This document shows, one piece after another, positions 21,606 through 32,739 of a stretch of DNA of 64,000 bases (position 1 is its first letter; each line of letters opens with the position of its first letter). The stretch covers positions 1,054,001-1,118,000 of the forward strand of contig MQVO02000004.1 of assembly GCA_001986395.2 (NCBI GenBank), read 5' to 3'. The notes beneath the pieces were generated by a model, which did not search any database, was not told the origin of the DNA, and worked only from the letters and a program-made list of their open reading frames with translations. Source of the DNA: Irpex lacteus (Eukaryota; Basidiomycota; Agaricomycetes; Polyporales; Irpicaceae). Position numbers and translations under genes: made by a program.

Positions 21606-24600
21606 CTACGAGCGCTGCCTAAGCGACTGAGAAGACTCTGTGCGTCCCAAGAGGCCGCCAACAACGTTCGACACAGTCTCGGTGATCTGTCTTTGCGGCT
21701 GCTGAGTGTGTTTGACGTAGAACAGCCTCACGCTTGTCGAGTTCCATATCCCAAAGGGAGTCATGCCTCGTACGTAAATTTCACCCCAAATCAGAGACGT
21801 TAGCCAGATTATCGATGCGTCTGTCCACTGAAAAAGACAGCATGGTGACAAGAGTAGTCAGCAATTCCATATCACGGACCCAGGCTAGACGGTCACTTAC
21901 AATGAATCGACGGGGACTTGGTGGCCCTGGATGGGGCAAATGTTGCTCAAGACTGGCATTCCTAAGGAGGTCCGCGATTGCGGTATTTGCTGTAGGGCCG
22001 CTCAAAGAGGACTGTAATTCCTGGATCTTCGGGTACAGCTCAGAGGTCACTATCATGATTGTGTCAAGTGGCAACCTATTCGCAGTACTTAGCTTCAATT
22101 TCATCGTCACATACGAACATTGGTCCTTACCCTTGCTGCCAAGAGATGACCTGTAGCACAAACCTCGCAATCAGTGATCTGAAGCGACCAAGTGAGGCAG
22201 TCTCGTGAACTCACCCATTCTTGAGTCGGAACAAACCCATTGCGCCCGACCCCGGACGCAGCAAGGCGCTCAAGGCTCCCAGTCATGTCATCTGACATCG
22301 ATCGCCCCGCTCTCATCTTCCCTCTTGCCTTCTCTGATGGACCGCTGGGCCGACCTTCAGGTAGCGAGCCATCAGTACTGAGGGTCGGAGACATGAGAGG
22401 TCTTCCTGTCCTGAGATCCTCTTCCGACGGGGCGTTACGTTGAGCTTCTAGGTCCTCCTGACCAGAACTGCCGCGTGAGAGTTCGAGGGACGCCAGACTC
22501 TCCGTACGGGCAAGTTTCGCCTTCTCATCACGAGGGTCGCCTTCAGACTCGGGGTTGTCTGTGGTCGAGTCTTTGTCCTTCGCGTCAGCCCCCTTTGCAC
22601 GTCTCTCCTTGGCAAGCTGAACACGTCGAATCTCTCGAAGACCACGAGCGAGTGTGAAAGTCCCTAGGTCTTCGAACGCCTTGTGGTGACGAACGACATT
22701 ATAGACGACGTTGGGGTTATCTGCGAGATTCCTTAGGAGGATGCCGTTGAAAAACCTCGAGCCTGGCATAAGTTCAGTCAGCAGGTGCTAGTAGGGATTC
22801 GTGGAGGAACTCACATGAAGAAAAGCAGTCGCGGATGACCTTCATCTGATAACAAAAACGATGGATTCGCGAATGCTGTGAACAGTTGCATGAGACGAGC
22901 CGAGGAGTTGACACTGAGGTTCTTGAAATAGGGAGCAGCATTGGAGAGAGCGATGACCAGAGCAGGATACAAAGAGTTGAGAGTTCCTGAGGTAGTCGCT
23001 ATCATCGCATATACAGCCTATAATGGTCCTGTGAGCGCCGACTACGCCATCTGTGCTCATTCCTAGCTCACATTGATCAAGAAATCACCTGCGTTTCCGA
23101 GGAAATTCGCTTTCGGTGGGAGTGTGGCCTTGATGGGCGAAGTCAACTTCATTCCGAAAGCATGTTCCGCAGAGAGACTCTGAATGATGTAGGATACCAC
23201 TCGGCACAAGCCATGTTGCTCTTAAGACCTGTTAGTCCACGGCATCACTAGCTATACGAGACACGCACCTGGTTTGTCCTTGATCTCAAGACCGTAACAG
23301 AACAAATACGCCATGATGTCCATAGCTCTTTCTGAGTCAAGGACGTATGCGCGGAATTTCTGGATTGCTTTATGAGCTCATGTCTCCATAGTTTCTCATG
23401 TACTGACCTTGTTCAGCTCTATCATCTTCCAAAAGAAGACAACTAGGACATCGTGAGTAAGTAAAGAGGACCAAATGCAGATCATTGTTGACCTACCTGT
23501 CTCAACGATATACGGCACAGACTTCCTCGACCCAGGAAGCAAGTTGTGTATCGAAGCCATCTGCTCCTCGAATATGCTTATCACGCCTTGTAAGATGAAT
23601 GCAAAGTCGTTTGAACGATGCTACAAAGGCTGTTAGGCTTATTGGAGGGAAAAAAAGACCTGAGAACTCACGAGTTTGGCCACGAAATACCGGAAGGAGT
23701 TGGTTTTGGCCGTTGGCTGAAACGTCTCGCCGTCTTGCGATGGTACGTCGCGAGCGCTACCACTCTGGAAATCTAGGAGCACACAAAGGATAGCAAAGCA
23801 TATCCCCACGAGGCTCGACTTTGGGTCTTCGCCTTTGAACATCAGGTGGTTGTACGGAAGCTTTCCAGCGACACCGCCGATAATATTATGACCACTAGCA
23901 CGCGAGGCATTCATCGCGGTATTGAGGAGTGAACATAGGACCGTGAGCACGTTTCTTCGAGGGGTGTGTTGCACGAAATGAAGAGTGTATAGCGACGGGG
24001 AGGTGAAGAGAGCAGAAGGTGGTGCGTATGTTTGCTTCGAGAAGAGCACAAGGAGCGTGCGTAAAACTTCGTTCCGGTTGCTCTCGATTGCTTGAGTGGA
24101 CGCAAGGTCTACGGTGGAACCAACTCCTTTTTCCCTATCTCCGTAACACGACGTCAGGATTTGTAAATTAATATAAAGAGATAACATACCAGATAGTATA
24201 GTTAATCTTGTGGTGGTCTACTTGTATCTTGGACGGCAGTGTGAAGCCACAGCAGAACAACAGGTCTACTAAACAACTCATCAGCCTTTCTGCTAGAGAT
24301 GGCAAGGTCTTCTGTTTCTTGGAGGATGAACTTTGCGATTGGGATGGACGAGGGGATGTATTTGACGCAGCAGGTTGCGAGTCTTCGTCCTCGTCTTCGT
24401 CTTCTATGACAAACTGTGCTGCGGAAGGTTCCACAATATGCGGCTCCTCCTCCTCCACGACTTCTCTTTTCCAAAAGACTTCTAGTTCGAGCCTACTTGC
24501 ATCCGTCTCCACCTCAAACACGACCGGCAGCACTCGTTGTAGCAGCCGCAAACAGTTGAGAACTTCCTTGGTCGCATTGCGCTCATGGGAACTTGCATTT

Positions 24601-25101
24601 GTCTTGATGAAAGAACTCGCGAATGAGGTGACAGAGGTACTTGGAGCAGTGGGGAAGGTGTGGTCGGAGACAAGATTGAATAGACGTTTCATGATGACTC
24701 GTAGGAGGGTGGCGACGTTCTCAGGCGCGTCGATAAGAGCCAGACGTACTGAAGAGCAGTCAGAACCACCTTCCAATCCGATTGAACTACGACTCACCAT
24801 CATGAGGGGATATCAAGGTGAATACGTCCGATGCGGTGTCAAAAAGTACAAAGTACTGAAGAGCATATTAATATCAAGGTTGTTCAATGAAGGCAGCGCA
24901 ACGTACTCACTTGATCCCAGTAGGACTCGGTCTCAGAGATGTTCTGGTAGCGAGTTCAGTAACTTCTGCTGCTCGAGAATCACATACACTCACACGAGTA
25001 GCAGCTAGCCTTGCTATCCCTCCTTGTTGACTACGAAATGCAAGCTTAGCCTCATCTCCGAGAAGGTTGAACGGGAGCTTTTGTGGCAGTTTCGCGAACA
25101 T
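21606..25101 (-). CDS. HID1-domain protein (HID-1/Ecm30 family)
   Basis: Conserved eukaryotic peripheral Golgi protein linked to vesicle sorting; the yeast relative is Ecm30. The ATG at 25101 opens MFAKLPQKLPFNLLGDEAKL. Short exons give NISETESYWDQ and YFVLFDTASDVFTLISPHD. Long exons follow with RLALIDAPENVATLLRVIMK, ATKEVLNCLRLLQRVLPVVF and an acidic low-complexity insert (EDEDEDEDSQ), then LMSCLVDLLFCCGFTLP, a helical-repeat middle, SRFFNGILLRNLADNPNVVY, and a disordered loop. The end is highly diagnostic: LPLDTIMIVTSELYPKIQEL, WTDASIIWLTSLIWGEIYVR and LFYVKHTQQPQRQITETVSN followed by VVGGLLGR. At least ten introns; length about 850-900 residues. Exon borders between 22.7 and 24.2 kb are approximate. 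Confidence 0.9.
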
Positions 25102-25732
25102 GGCAAACGTTACGCCCTCCTTCGATTACCAAGGCTGCCGCTTTTATTGCGTAGTAAATAGAGAGTGGGGATGAAACTGTAGGAGCGACGTTGTCTATGT
25201 TTCCAGCACGGTGGGAGATTGAGAGCATAACGTAGGCGCCCATTTTACCAGTAATACTTAGTGCTCTAGATCAGCCAATCACGGTGATGGCCACGTTTCT
25301 TGCACAATTTGAAGTGATCACACGTTGGGTTGCACGAGACCCCAGGCCACGGTTGTGGTATAGCTACCAGTGGAACTTATTGTCAAAGCTAACTCAACTT
25401 TTGTATTACGGGGCCCACACGAACTTGGCAAGTTGTTGTAGAGGAGGTGGATGGTATGGGCTTCAACTTCAAGTTCGAAGTTCAGGCTGAGTTCCATCCC
25501 TAAGGCCCACGAAGGTTCTTTTATCAGGCCTCAATTTATCGAGCGGTAAGAGAGAAACCGAGTCTCTCATCCAGGTGTTTTACTGATGAAGATACATCCA
25601 TTATTAGAAGATACATATGCAGCGGAAGTGATTCATCATCTACAGGTGCAGTGCGACCGTGTCCGAAGGCATAGCAAGAAGAATAAGAAAAATGCTCGTG
25701 AATAGCAGGGTATCCAGTGCAGCAATCCGCCC
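25102..25732. other. Intergenic stretch
   Basis: About 630 bases holding the HID1 promoter and the 3' region of the cupredoxin gene. No gene seen. Confidence 0.5.
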
Positions 25733-26747
25733 TCAAAGGGTGGCGCCGATGTAAGCGGCAACAGCGCCGAAGAAGGCTGCCATCGCGCTGACGGCAACCG
25801 AAGAGGCACCGCTGGTGGTTCCGGAAGTTCCTGCAGTTCCAGAGGGGCTGGAGGAGCCGGAGCTTGGTGCAGCAGCACCCGATACAGTTGGGGTGCCTAC
25901 TTCTGGGCAGCAGTAGCGAGAGCAGCAATGCCTCCAGACACGAAGTTGGTGTTCGAGACCTATGGCGTGTAAAGATAAGCATGTAGGTCTGTGAGGGGTT
26001 GAGATGAGTTCAACTCACAGTGGGCTCGTTGGCGCCGATGGCAAGAGCGGCGTTGCTGTATGCGTCGAAGGTACCGTTTCCACTCGTTGGTGCGTTGATA
26101 GCACTATGGAAAAACAACAGGTTAGGATCACGCTGCAGTGGTGCTGTGACCTTGGACGTACCCAACCATTCCGAGACCGCAGTGAGCTGGGAACTCGCAG
26201 AAGAAGTAGATGGCTGCCCACGCGTCAGAAACTAGCCTCAGAAATAGAATAACACTACTTACGGGTCGTAGCATCAGTAATGTTGATGCTGAAAGTGTTG
26301 CCTTGAGTCAGACCCGAGCTGAAACCGCCCTGGGCAGGCGTGCATGGGGCGTCCAAGGTCGACTGGGTGACAGAGTGAGGGATAGAACTACATGTCATTG
26401 ATTAGGTGTGATTAGAATGGCATGAAGAAATTGGGACTTACGCGCCAAAGATGAAAGTAACCAAGGTGCCGGCATCTGCAGTGAAGTTTGACGGGGTGAA
26501 AGCGAAACCACCGTTAGCACCGACTTGGACCTAGTAAGCAACCACAAGATAAGTCGACCAGATACTTGAAAATATTTGACAGAACACTCACCAAAATTTG
26601 CCCGGATGAGCTCGATGTGCTGCTCGCGCTTGGAGCTGGGGCGGAGCTCGAAGACGTGTCCGGAGGAGAAGGGGGTCCGTAGATACCCTGAGGACTGGCC
26701 AAAGCGACGGAGGCAAGAGAAAGAATGGCAGCGGCCTTGAATATCAT
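25733..26747 (-). CDS. GPI-anchored extracellular cupredoxin (serine-rich plastocyanin-like protein)
   Basis: The start at 26747 gives signal peptide MIFKAAAILSLASVALASPQ, then a Ser/Pro/Ala-rich linker. The cupredoxin fold follows: QVGANGGFAFTPSNFTADAG, TLVTFIFGA, SIPHSVTQSTLDAPCTPAQ, NTFSINITDATTPIYFFCEF and PAHCGLGMVGAINAP. The candidate type-1 copper ligands are the His of PHSV, the Cys of FFCEF, the His of AHCG and the Met of GLGMV. A second Ser/Gly/Thr-rich stretch ends in the hydrophobic tail SSVAVSAMAAFFGAVAAYIG, a GPI-attachment type signal. About 240 residues in several exons. Similar fungal proteins sit on the cell wall; electron transfer or copper binding is inferred from the ligand set. 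Confidence 0.87.
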
Positions 26748-29700
26748 CGTGACAGAGGTACTTGGTATTTTCGTGCGGATAGAAAGGGGGATGAAGGGGG
26801 CGGGATGAGGGCAAGCAGATGTAGCCTAGGGTAACTGGGCTCGGGCATCTGGTTTTATATAGTCCCACGAGTCGCGCGTCCCAAACCACTGTATCAGCCC
26901 GTACAATCCGCAGCATACAGTCGGTCGTACGGCCCATTACACCACCACACATTGGGCGTGGAATCTGGTAGGAACAACAAACCCGCTGCGGGGCAACCAA
27001 CCTGATTGGTGACTTTGGGGAGATTGAGATTCGGAATCCTGAAACAAGGGCTAAACGTACGAAAGAATGCAGGGGATTCCCACAAATTCTGCCACAAGCA
27101 ACATTCGTGGTCAACCGGCAGTAAAATGAATGGACAGCCTGTCCGACTTCGGTCATCCCAGTTTATGCAAGAGAATCACTGGGCTTCGCACGGGTCCCAC
27201 ATACATGGGAATTTCTGGTAAGGATACGGCATATAGTGTCAAGACATAATACCAAATGGGTACATAATTTCTCGCACTCACAGCGATGTTAGATCGACGA
27301 CTCTCCCACAAGTCGAGCTGTCCTCATGGTGTTCGTTTAGGCTTCGGTCTGAGATTACGCGGCACAGATCACAATCATTTACTTGCGCTCACCGTAAGCA
27401 ATGTCAAGACCCGGGGTCGACAACGCGTCTGCTCATCGCTTACGGTGAGCGCAATGCATATAAAAGGAACCCGTCGCTCAGAACATGGTTGGCAGTTGGT
27501 GGTCAAACCACAAGAATGATGATAGTTCGCCAGGGACTCGGAACGCGATTACATAAGCGCCACAACACTGTCACCCACTACTACCTTATCGACGTTGGTG
27601 AAGGTGGAAATTCGTGGGATACCCGTGTAACTGTCCGCAGCAACCCTCGCGAAACTCTCAATCAGACAAGCAAGCCAGCAGCTGGTGTTCCTGTCTGATC
27701 GCGGCATTTTCGCTAGCACGAATTCCCCCACGGCAAGCGAGTAAGATCCCACGCTGTGTCCTTTTCCATACCGTGCACTTCATGCGTTGCTTCATTGCAG
27801 GACTCTTCTAGCCTTCGTGGTCTTCGCGAAGTCTGGAAATACACCCCCGAGAAGACCAAAGTTCATAGAGTCTTCATCAGTTTCGTGACAATTCCATGGC
27901 CTCGATCTCAATCACCAAAGCGGCGTTCCGTGTGTACACACCTCACGCATACGTCAACTGTGCTGTCGTTGCACTCCCTTGTCCACTTTTCCGCGGTGCA
28001 CGACAGTTCATCCCACCAAGCTATTGTAACCTGAATAACCCACGCACGTCGCCCGCTGCTTTGGCTGTTTCGCACGGGTGTAATAGACTTGCGGGTGTAC
28101 TTGTAAGTATCTGAGTTGGGGCTATCATCTCTATACACTGATTATCGCAAGCAGTCGTCTCTCTGACTACGTTCTCATGCAGATACACTGAATGCTGCGT
28201 AGGGCTATGTGCATCCTATTGGAGCAGAATCCTCTCAAGGATTGTCATCTCTCCACGATTTCAATCTGATAGAGCTATCGAGCAGCGTTCTCTGCACTGC
28301 GCAGTCACAAACAACGCCAGGTACGCACTGAAGCTGACAGACTGCGCATTCATAACTACGATTGCTAATGAGCGGTTCGCCAGAAGCGTGTTGCGGTGGA
28401 ATGATTTCCGCACGGAAGCCGTACTGGACGGAAATGTATTGTCATGCATCTCCCGCGTTCTCTCTCACACGCACTGGTCACCGACTGTACCCGGTACAGG
28501 CGTAGGAAATGCCGATCGCCCTAAGGGAGAAGCGACGACTGCGCAGAAGATGAACCTCAATAATATCGATAAAATGAAGCAAGCTCGTGCCACTGGATAA
28601 AACGAGTTCAACAACGTTCGACGCTGACTATTGCGCTCAGCCCACCATACTCTTCGAATTCCTCGCTTTATCCACCGCTGGCAACGTCCAGGCCGAAAAA
28701 ATTATCCCGCCTACTGAAACGCTGTCAGTGACTTTCTAAGTTTCTGACGTATCGTCGAGATGCCCAAAGAAGATCTTCTCGGAAGATTGACTTTAAACAG
28801 TCAAAAATCCCGGTATGCCCAGTCTGAGGCCAGGTACTCACAAACATTCAAAGTCCGGACATTAAACCCAATTATGCACCGTACTGCTTGCTTCTTTCGC
28901 AGAAAACGTCCCAAGGTGGCTACTGCAAGAGAAGAGGGACCATTGCCGACGTTCAGCAAGCGAGCAGAAGGTCTATTCGTCTTGGCAAACTATGGACGGG
29001 ATTAACGGTGTTATAACCGCCTATGGCGACCTGTAGACTCGTCTTCCCTGGGCTCGATTCACCTCTGTACTCACAGATCGTCATCCTCCTTTCTCACAAG
29101 CCATACGCGTCGGAATCGGGGCTACACACTCCTACAGCCGCTCTTTATCTATATCTTCCCGTGTTGGTGACGTCTGCCTCTTCGCTCGGCCAACGAGCCA
29201 GACGACGTGCTTCGCGCTCTCTTACCAAGCAATGCCGACAACATTCGGGTTTTCTCTAGCCTGAACCTTGTCTCCCCGCGTTCCCCGATATGTCATCTGT
29301 AGCAGCTCTCGTATGCCTGGTGTGGCCCGTTTTCCCCTTGGCGTAACACCGGGGTGTGCCTTATACGACCGGCTGACAAAGGCAGCAATGCCCGACTCTA
29401 CACCTCGACTTTATACATGCTCGGCGGTGTAGTCGCTCTCCGCCCACTGGCTTCTCTATGCCTGTACACCGCTACCTACGCCGCTTCCAGACTCTTCAGC
29501 TATTTAAGGCGTTGCGTGCTCTGATCACCGCGCAGCTCGACAGACGTAGTTCACAGCGTAATACTAGATCTTCGCTTCTCGCGCACACAGCGTCTCGCGG
29601 ACTCCCAGAGTTTTTATCCCTGTGTAGCACGTAAGCTTATCGACCGCACAATAAAACACACGTATGATTACAAGCCAAGCCATCGATCTACTGTGAAAAA

Positions 29701-29829
29701 CATGTATGTCTTCCCAAGCCCGAAGTCCGCTGTGAGGCTTATAAGCATACCACATATGAACACGACACCGCAAACAAGTAATGATGCACATGAAAACTCG
29801 AATCCCTTGTACGACAACGACCCTTTACC
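26748..29829. other. 3-kb stretch without a recognisable gene
   Basis: No frame resembles a known family on either strand, and small frames show no consistent splice pattern. Notable content: a 16-bp perfect inverted repeat at 27384-27399 / 27438-27453 followed by TATAAAAG near 27456, and TATTTAAGG near 29501. The first few hundred bases next to 26747 should be the cupredoxin promoter. Decayed or non-coding transcribed sequence cannot be excluded. Confidence 0.5.
27384..27453. repeat. Inverted repeat with 16-bp arms
   Basis: Arms 27384-27399 (TGCGCTCACCGTAAGC) and 27438-27453 are exact reverse complements, separated by 38 bases. A TATAAAAG sequence begins three bases after the right arm (27457). 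Confidence 0.75.
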
Positions 29830-31816
29830 TCATGCCCCTCCTCCAGCACTCATACCCTGAACAGCCAAACAAACAGTCCGAACCTTCAACGTCCGTAAAT
29901 TGACCAACGCAACCACCCCACTATCCTTAAACCTCGGCACAAGCACAATCCTACACCTCTTCCCTCCTCCCTCCCCTCCTCCTCCATCCTCACTTTCCTC
30001 GTCCACATCACCCTCATCCTCAACAACAAGTTTCGTAGCGAACCGATCCATATTCCCGACCACATACAAATCCGGCGTCTCTTTCAGCACGAAGGGTTCT
30101 TGGTGGAGGAATGGATGACACCAGAGTGTGTCGGGGGCGGTGGGTGCGAGGTGCCGCCATTTGAGGGTGGCTTCAGCTATCGCGAGTGGGGTGACGGGCG
30201 CGAAGGAAGAGGCGGGAGGCGAGGATGTAGGTTCAGACGGAGATGGAGATGGAGGAGAGTCGGCGGTAGGTTGGGAGGGAGAGAGAGAGGAAGAAGGCAG
30301 ATAGCGAAGGATGTCGGTGAGTGGTTGGCCAGAGTGAACAAGGACGTTCCGCGTATACGTAGGTGACGAGCTAATGGCGGACCTCGACGCCCCGTTCCCA
30401 TTCTGTTTTGATTGCTCCTTGGGTTCTTCGACGCCACCGCCCAAGCACAAATATGTGGGATTCGTCTCGCATGTGAACGACTTGTATCCTGCAGCACTGC
30501 CGAACATCGCTCGTGGTAAGGGTTGTTGAGGGAGGAGTGTGCCTGTGGGGTCTGTTGGGCCGGGGAGGAGGTGTATGGGCATACTGCGTGCGATGTCGGT
30601 TAGGTAGGCGGAGAGGTTGCGTATGGGATGTGGAGAGAAGGTGCTGGTTTCTTGACCGTAACGACGCTGTACGATCGGGTAGTAGTGAGTAATGAACGAT
30701 GAACACAACGTTTAAAAAGTGCAAATGAACACTCACGCTTTTCCTGTCCCTTTCTGTCTCCTCTGGCTGTGTCATCACCGTGGCGAGTGAATTACCGGCA
30801 ATAATAAGTCTTGATATCCGCGAGGCACCAAGTTGTTCTTCCGAGCCACCAGCCTCGCCTGTGAGGTACTCTACTAGCAGCTGAAGCTGCCCGTCTGCGT
30901 ATGACGGAGCACCGACGTCTAATCCGGAGACGAGGGCTACCCATTCGTCCTCAGCCGGGTGTGAAGCTGTCGTGCGATCGTAAGCTAGAGGATCGACCTC
31001 TGACTTTTATAAGCAAAGACACATTACAATCAATATCCATCGATACATCCCCGTTCCCATGTTGGACACTTAGAGATTTACTTGGACCAGATCGCTGTGG
31101 CGCCATTCCAGGAAAGCAGATGTCGACTACTTCAAAGTCCCCGGCGTTGGTCTCGATACCGAGTGCACCAATGATAATGCCAGTGACAAGTCGTGTAGAT
31201 TTTAGCCTTTCGCCAACTAATCTTACGCGGCCGGACTCGTCTTCGAGCATCGTGTCGTCGTCTTCCGAGAAGTACTTTTGTCGGGGAGGAGGGGCAGGTA
31301 TCGAATGCTATAATTTTGAATGAGAACCTTCCTCTCACAGCGAGGAGAGTAAACTCACATCGCGCGCAATGTCATCGAGAACGTTAGGCTTGAGTGGCAT
31401 GTCCATGTATACGGTCCCAATGACATAACTCAGCTGGCCCTTCTCGACATCAAGTACTCGAGGGACAAATATTGGGTTGCCTGTTGAGTACGAAGTCATT
31501 CGAATCATCATTCGTGATTGTCAGAAATATGCAAGACGTACCATCCACTTCGGCCCATCTCCGTTTCGCCTTCTGCTCAATGAACCTCCGGAGGGCATGC
31601 AGTCGCATGAAATAGATGTTGGCATATTGATGTTTGAAGGACTTGTCTTGACCTGCTATGTGGAATGATGGTGTGCCCTCCGGAGGGTCGACTACGGAAG
31701 TTGGCACGCGTATGTACGGAGAGTCCGGGGTGTTACTGGGTTGTACAATGTAAGTGATCGTAATAACTATTCGTCGTCATGTTTGATTGAAATACGCACA
31801 GTTGTGAGCCGTTCAT
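29830..31816 (-). CDS. DNA polymerase delta small subunit (POLD2 / Pol31)
   Basis: Structural B subunit of the lagging-strand replicative polymerase. The ATG at 31816 opens MNGSQL, spliced to NTPDSPYIRVPTSVVDPPEG. Then come QYANIYFMRLHALRRFIEQK, LSYVIGTVYMDMPLKPNVLD, the OB-fold region (SGRVRLVGERLKSTRLVTGI, GALGIETNAGDFEVVDICFP), and the phosphodiesterase-like domain with LTDIARSMPIHLLPGPTDPT, LPQQPLPRAMFGSAAGYKSF and CETNPTYLCLGGG. The end has VLVHSGQPLTDILRYLP, HPFLHQEPFVLKETPDLYVV, GNMDRFATKLV and CRIVLVPRFKDSGVVALVNL. Between LRYLP and TPLAIAEATLKWRHLAPTAP is a Ser/Pro-rich insert, and near the end an acidic Gly-rich insert, both unusual in length. Two ACGCGT boxes lie just upstream. Confidence 0.93.
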
Positions 31817-32739
31817 ATCAAAATTCCTTGCGACTTTCTTCTTGAAATATTGTTCCAGATATGTTTGCGTTTATCTACAATTTGGGTTTGAAGGGGTCGA
31901 GGACTCGAAGAGCAAAACGCGTCAATTAGACGCTTGAGACGCGTCGAGCAAGCTGGCGCTTGTCTGACGCGAGGATCAGTTCGGTTAACACAGTTCAGCG
32001 TGACTCAAAGTTGGCTCATCTCAAATCAGGCCGGTCCGGCACTACGGCTCGTAGCACATAAACCGAACCCCTCGTCATCCGCTTCTGAGCGCTGAATGCT
32101 GCTGGACGATGTCATTCTCCAACCGCTTTCACCGAATTTCAAGCACCAGCTTCATGATTACTTTCGAATTCAACCCATCCGTTTATCCAGCTCAGCAGCC
32201 CGCAGTAAGAGCTATGGCTATGCTACCAGCCGAAATCTTCGTGGTCGTAAACTGCTTGTCTGGGTAATCCCCGCTGAATGGCAGCTACTTATTGGCGACT
32301 GAGTTAACGTTCAGGCCACCGGCTCATGCATACGGTCTCACAATGTGGCCCAGGTCCTTTCAAGCTCAAGCTGCGATCTCTCGGAGAAGAGTGGATTGGA
32401 AAAGACAGTGGTCAATAGCATGCGAAAGATACACACGTGTGGATTGTATTTTAGGAAGATGACGAGAGGATGGGTCGCTGTGGCTCTAGGCTGAACTCAT
32501 GTGCCTGTTGAAGGCGATGCGCTGAATACATTTGCAGAGGCGTGTTGTTGGCCACTCATGCGAGGATGAAAGTCTGTTCCACCACCCGCGCGGTAATGAC
32601 GTCGCTATTGCCGTGCCATATGTTTCTATTCTTGTAACGCCATCAATTCCTGTCAGACATTTAAACCCAATCCCTCTGCCATCGAAAACCAATCCTCTTT
32701 CCTTTATCCCCCAGGCAGCCAGTACTTTACTCTACAGCC
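31817..32739. promoter_or_regulatory. Divergent promoter region of POLD2 and GAD genes
   Basis: About 920 bases between divergent starts. ACGCGT occurs at 31917-31922 and 31939-31944, with a third, partial ACGCGA near 31976. No gene seen. Confidence 0.5.
31917..31944. promoter_or_regulatory. Pair of MCB-like ACGCGT boxes
   Basis: Two exact ACGCGT hexamers 22 bases apart, 101 and 123 bases upstream of the POLD2 start codon. In yeasts this is the binding site of the MBF (Mbp1/Swi6) G1/S regulator, which controls replication genes. Function in this organism is inferred. Confidence 0.55.

Noticed and set aside
26395..27156. Long 253-codon minus-strand frame
   Set aside because: It overlaps exons, introns and promoter of the cupredoxin gene in another frame and has no domain features.
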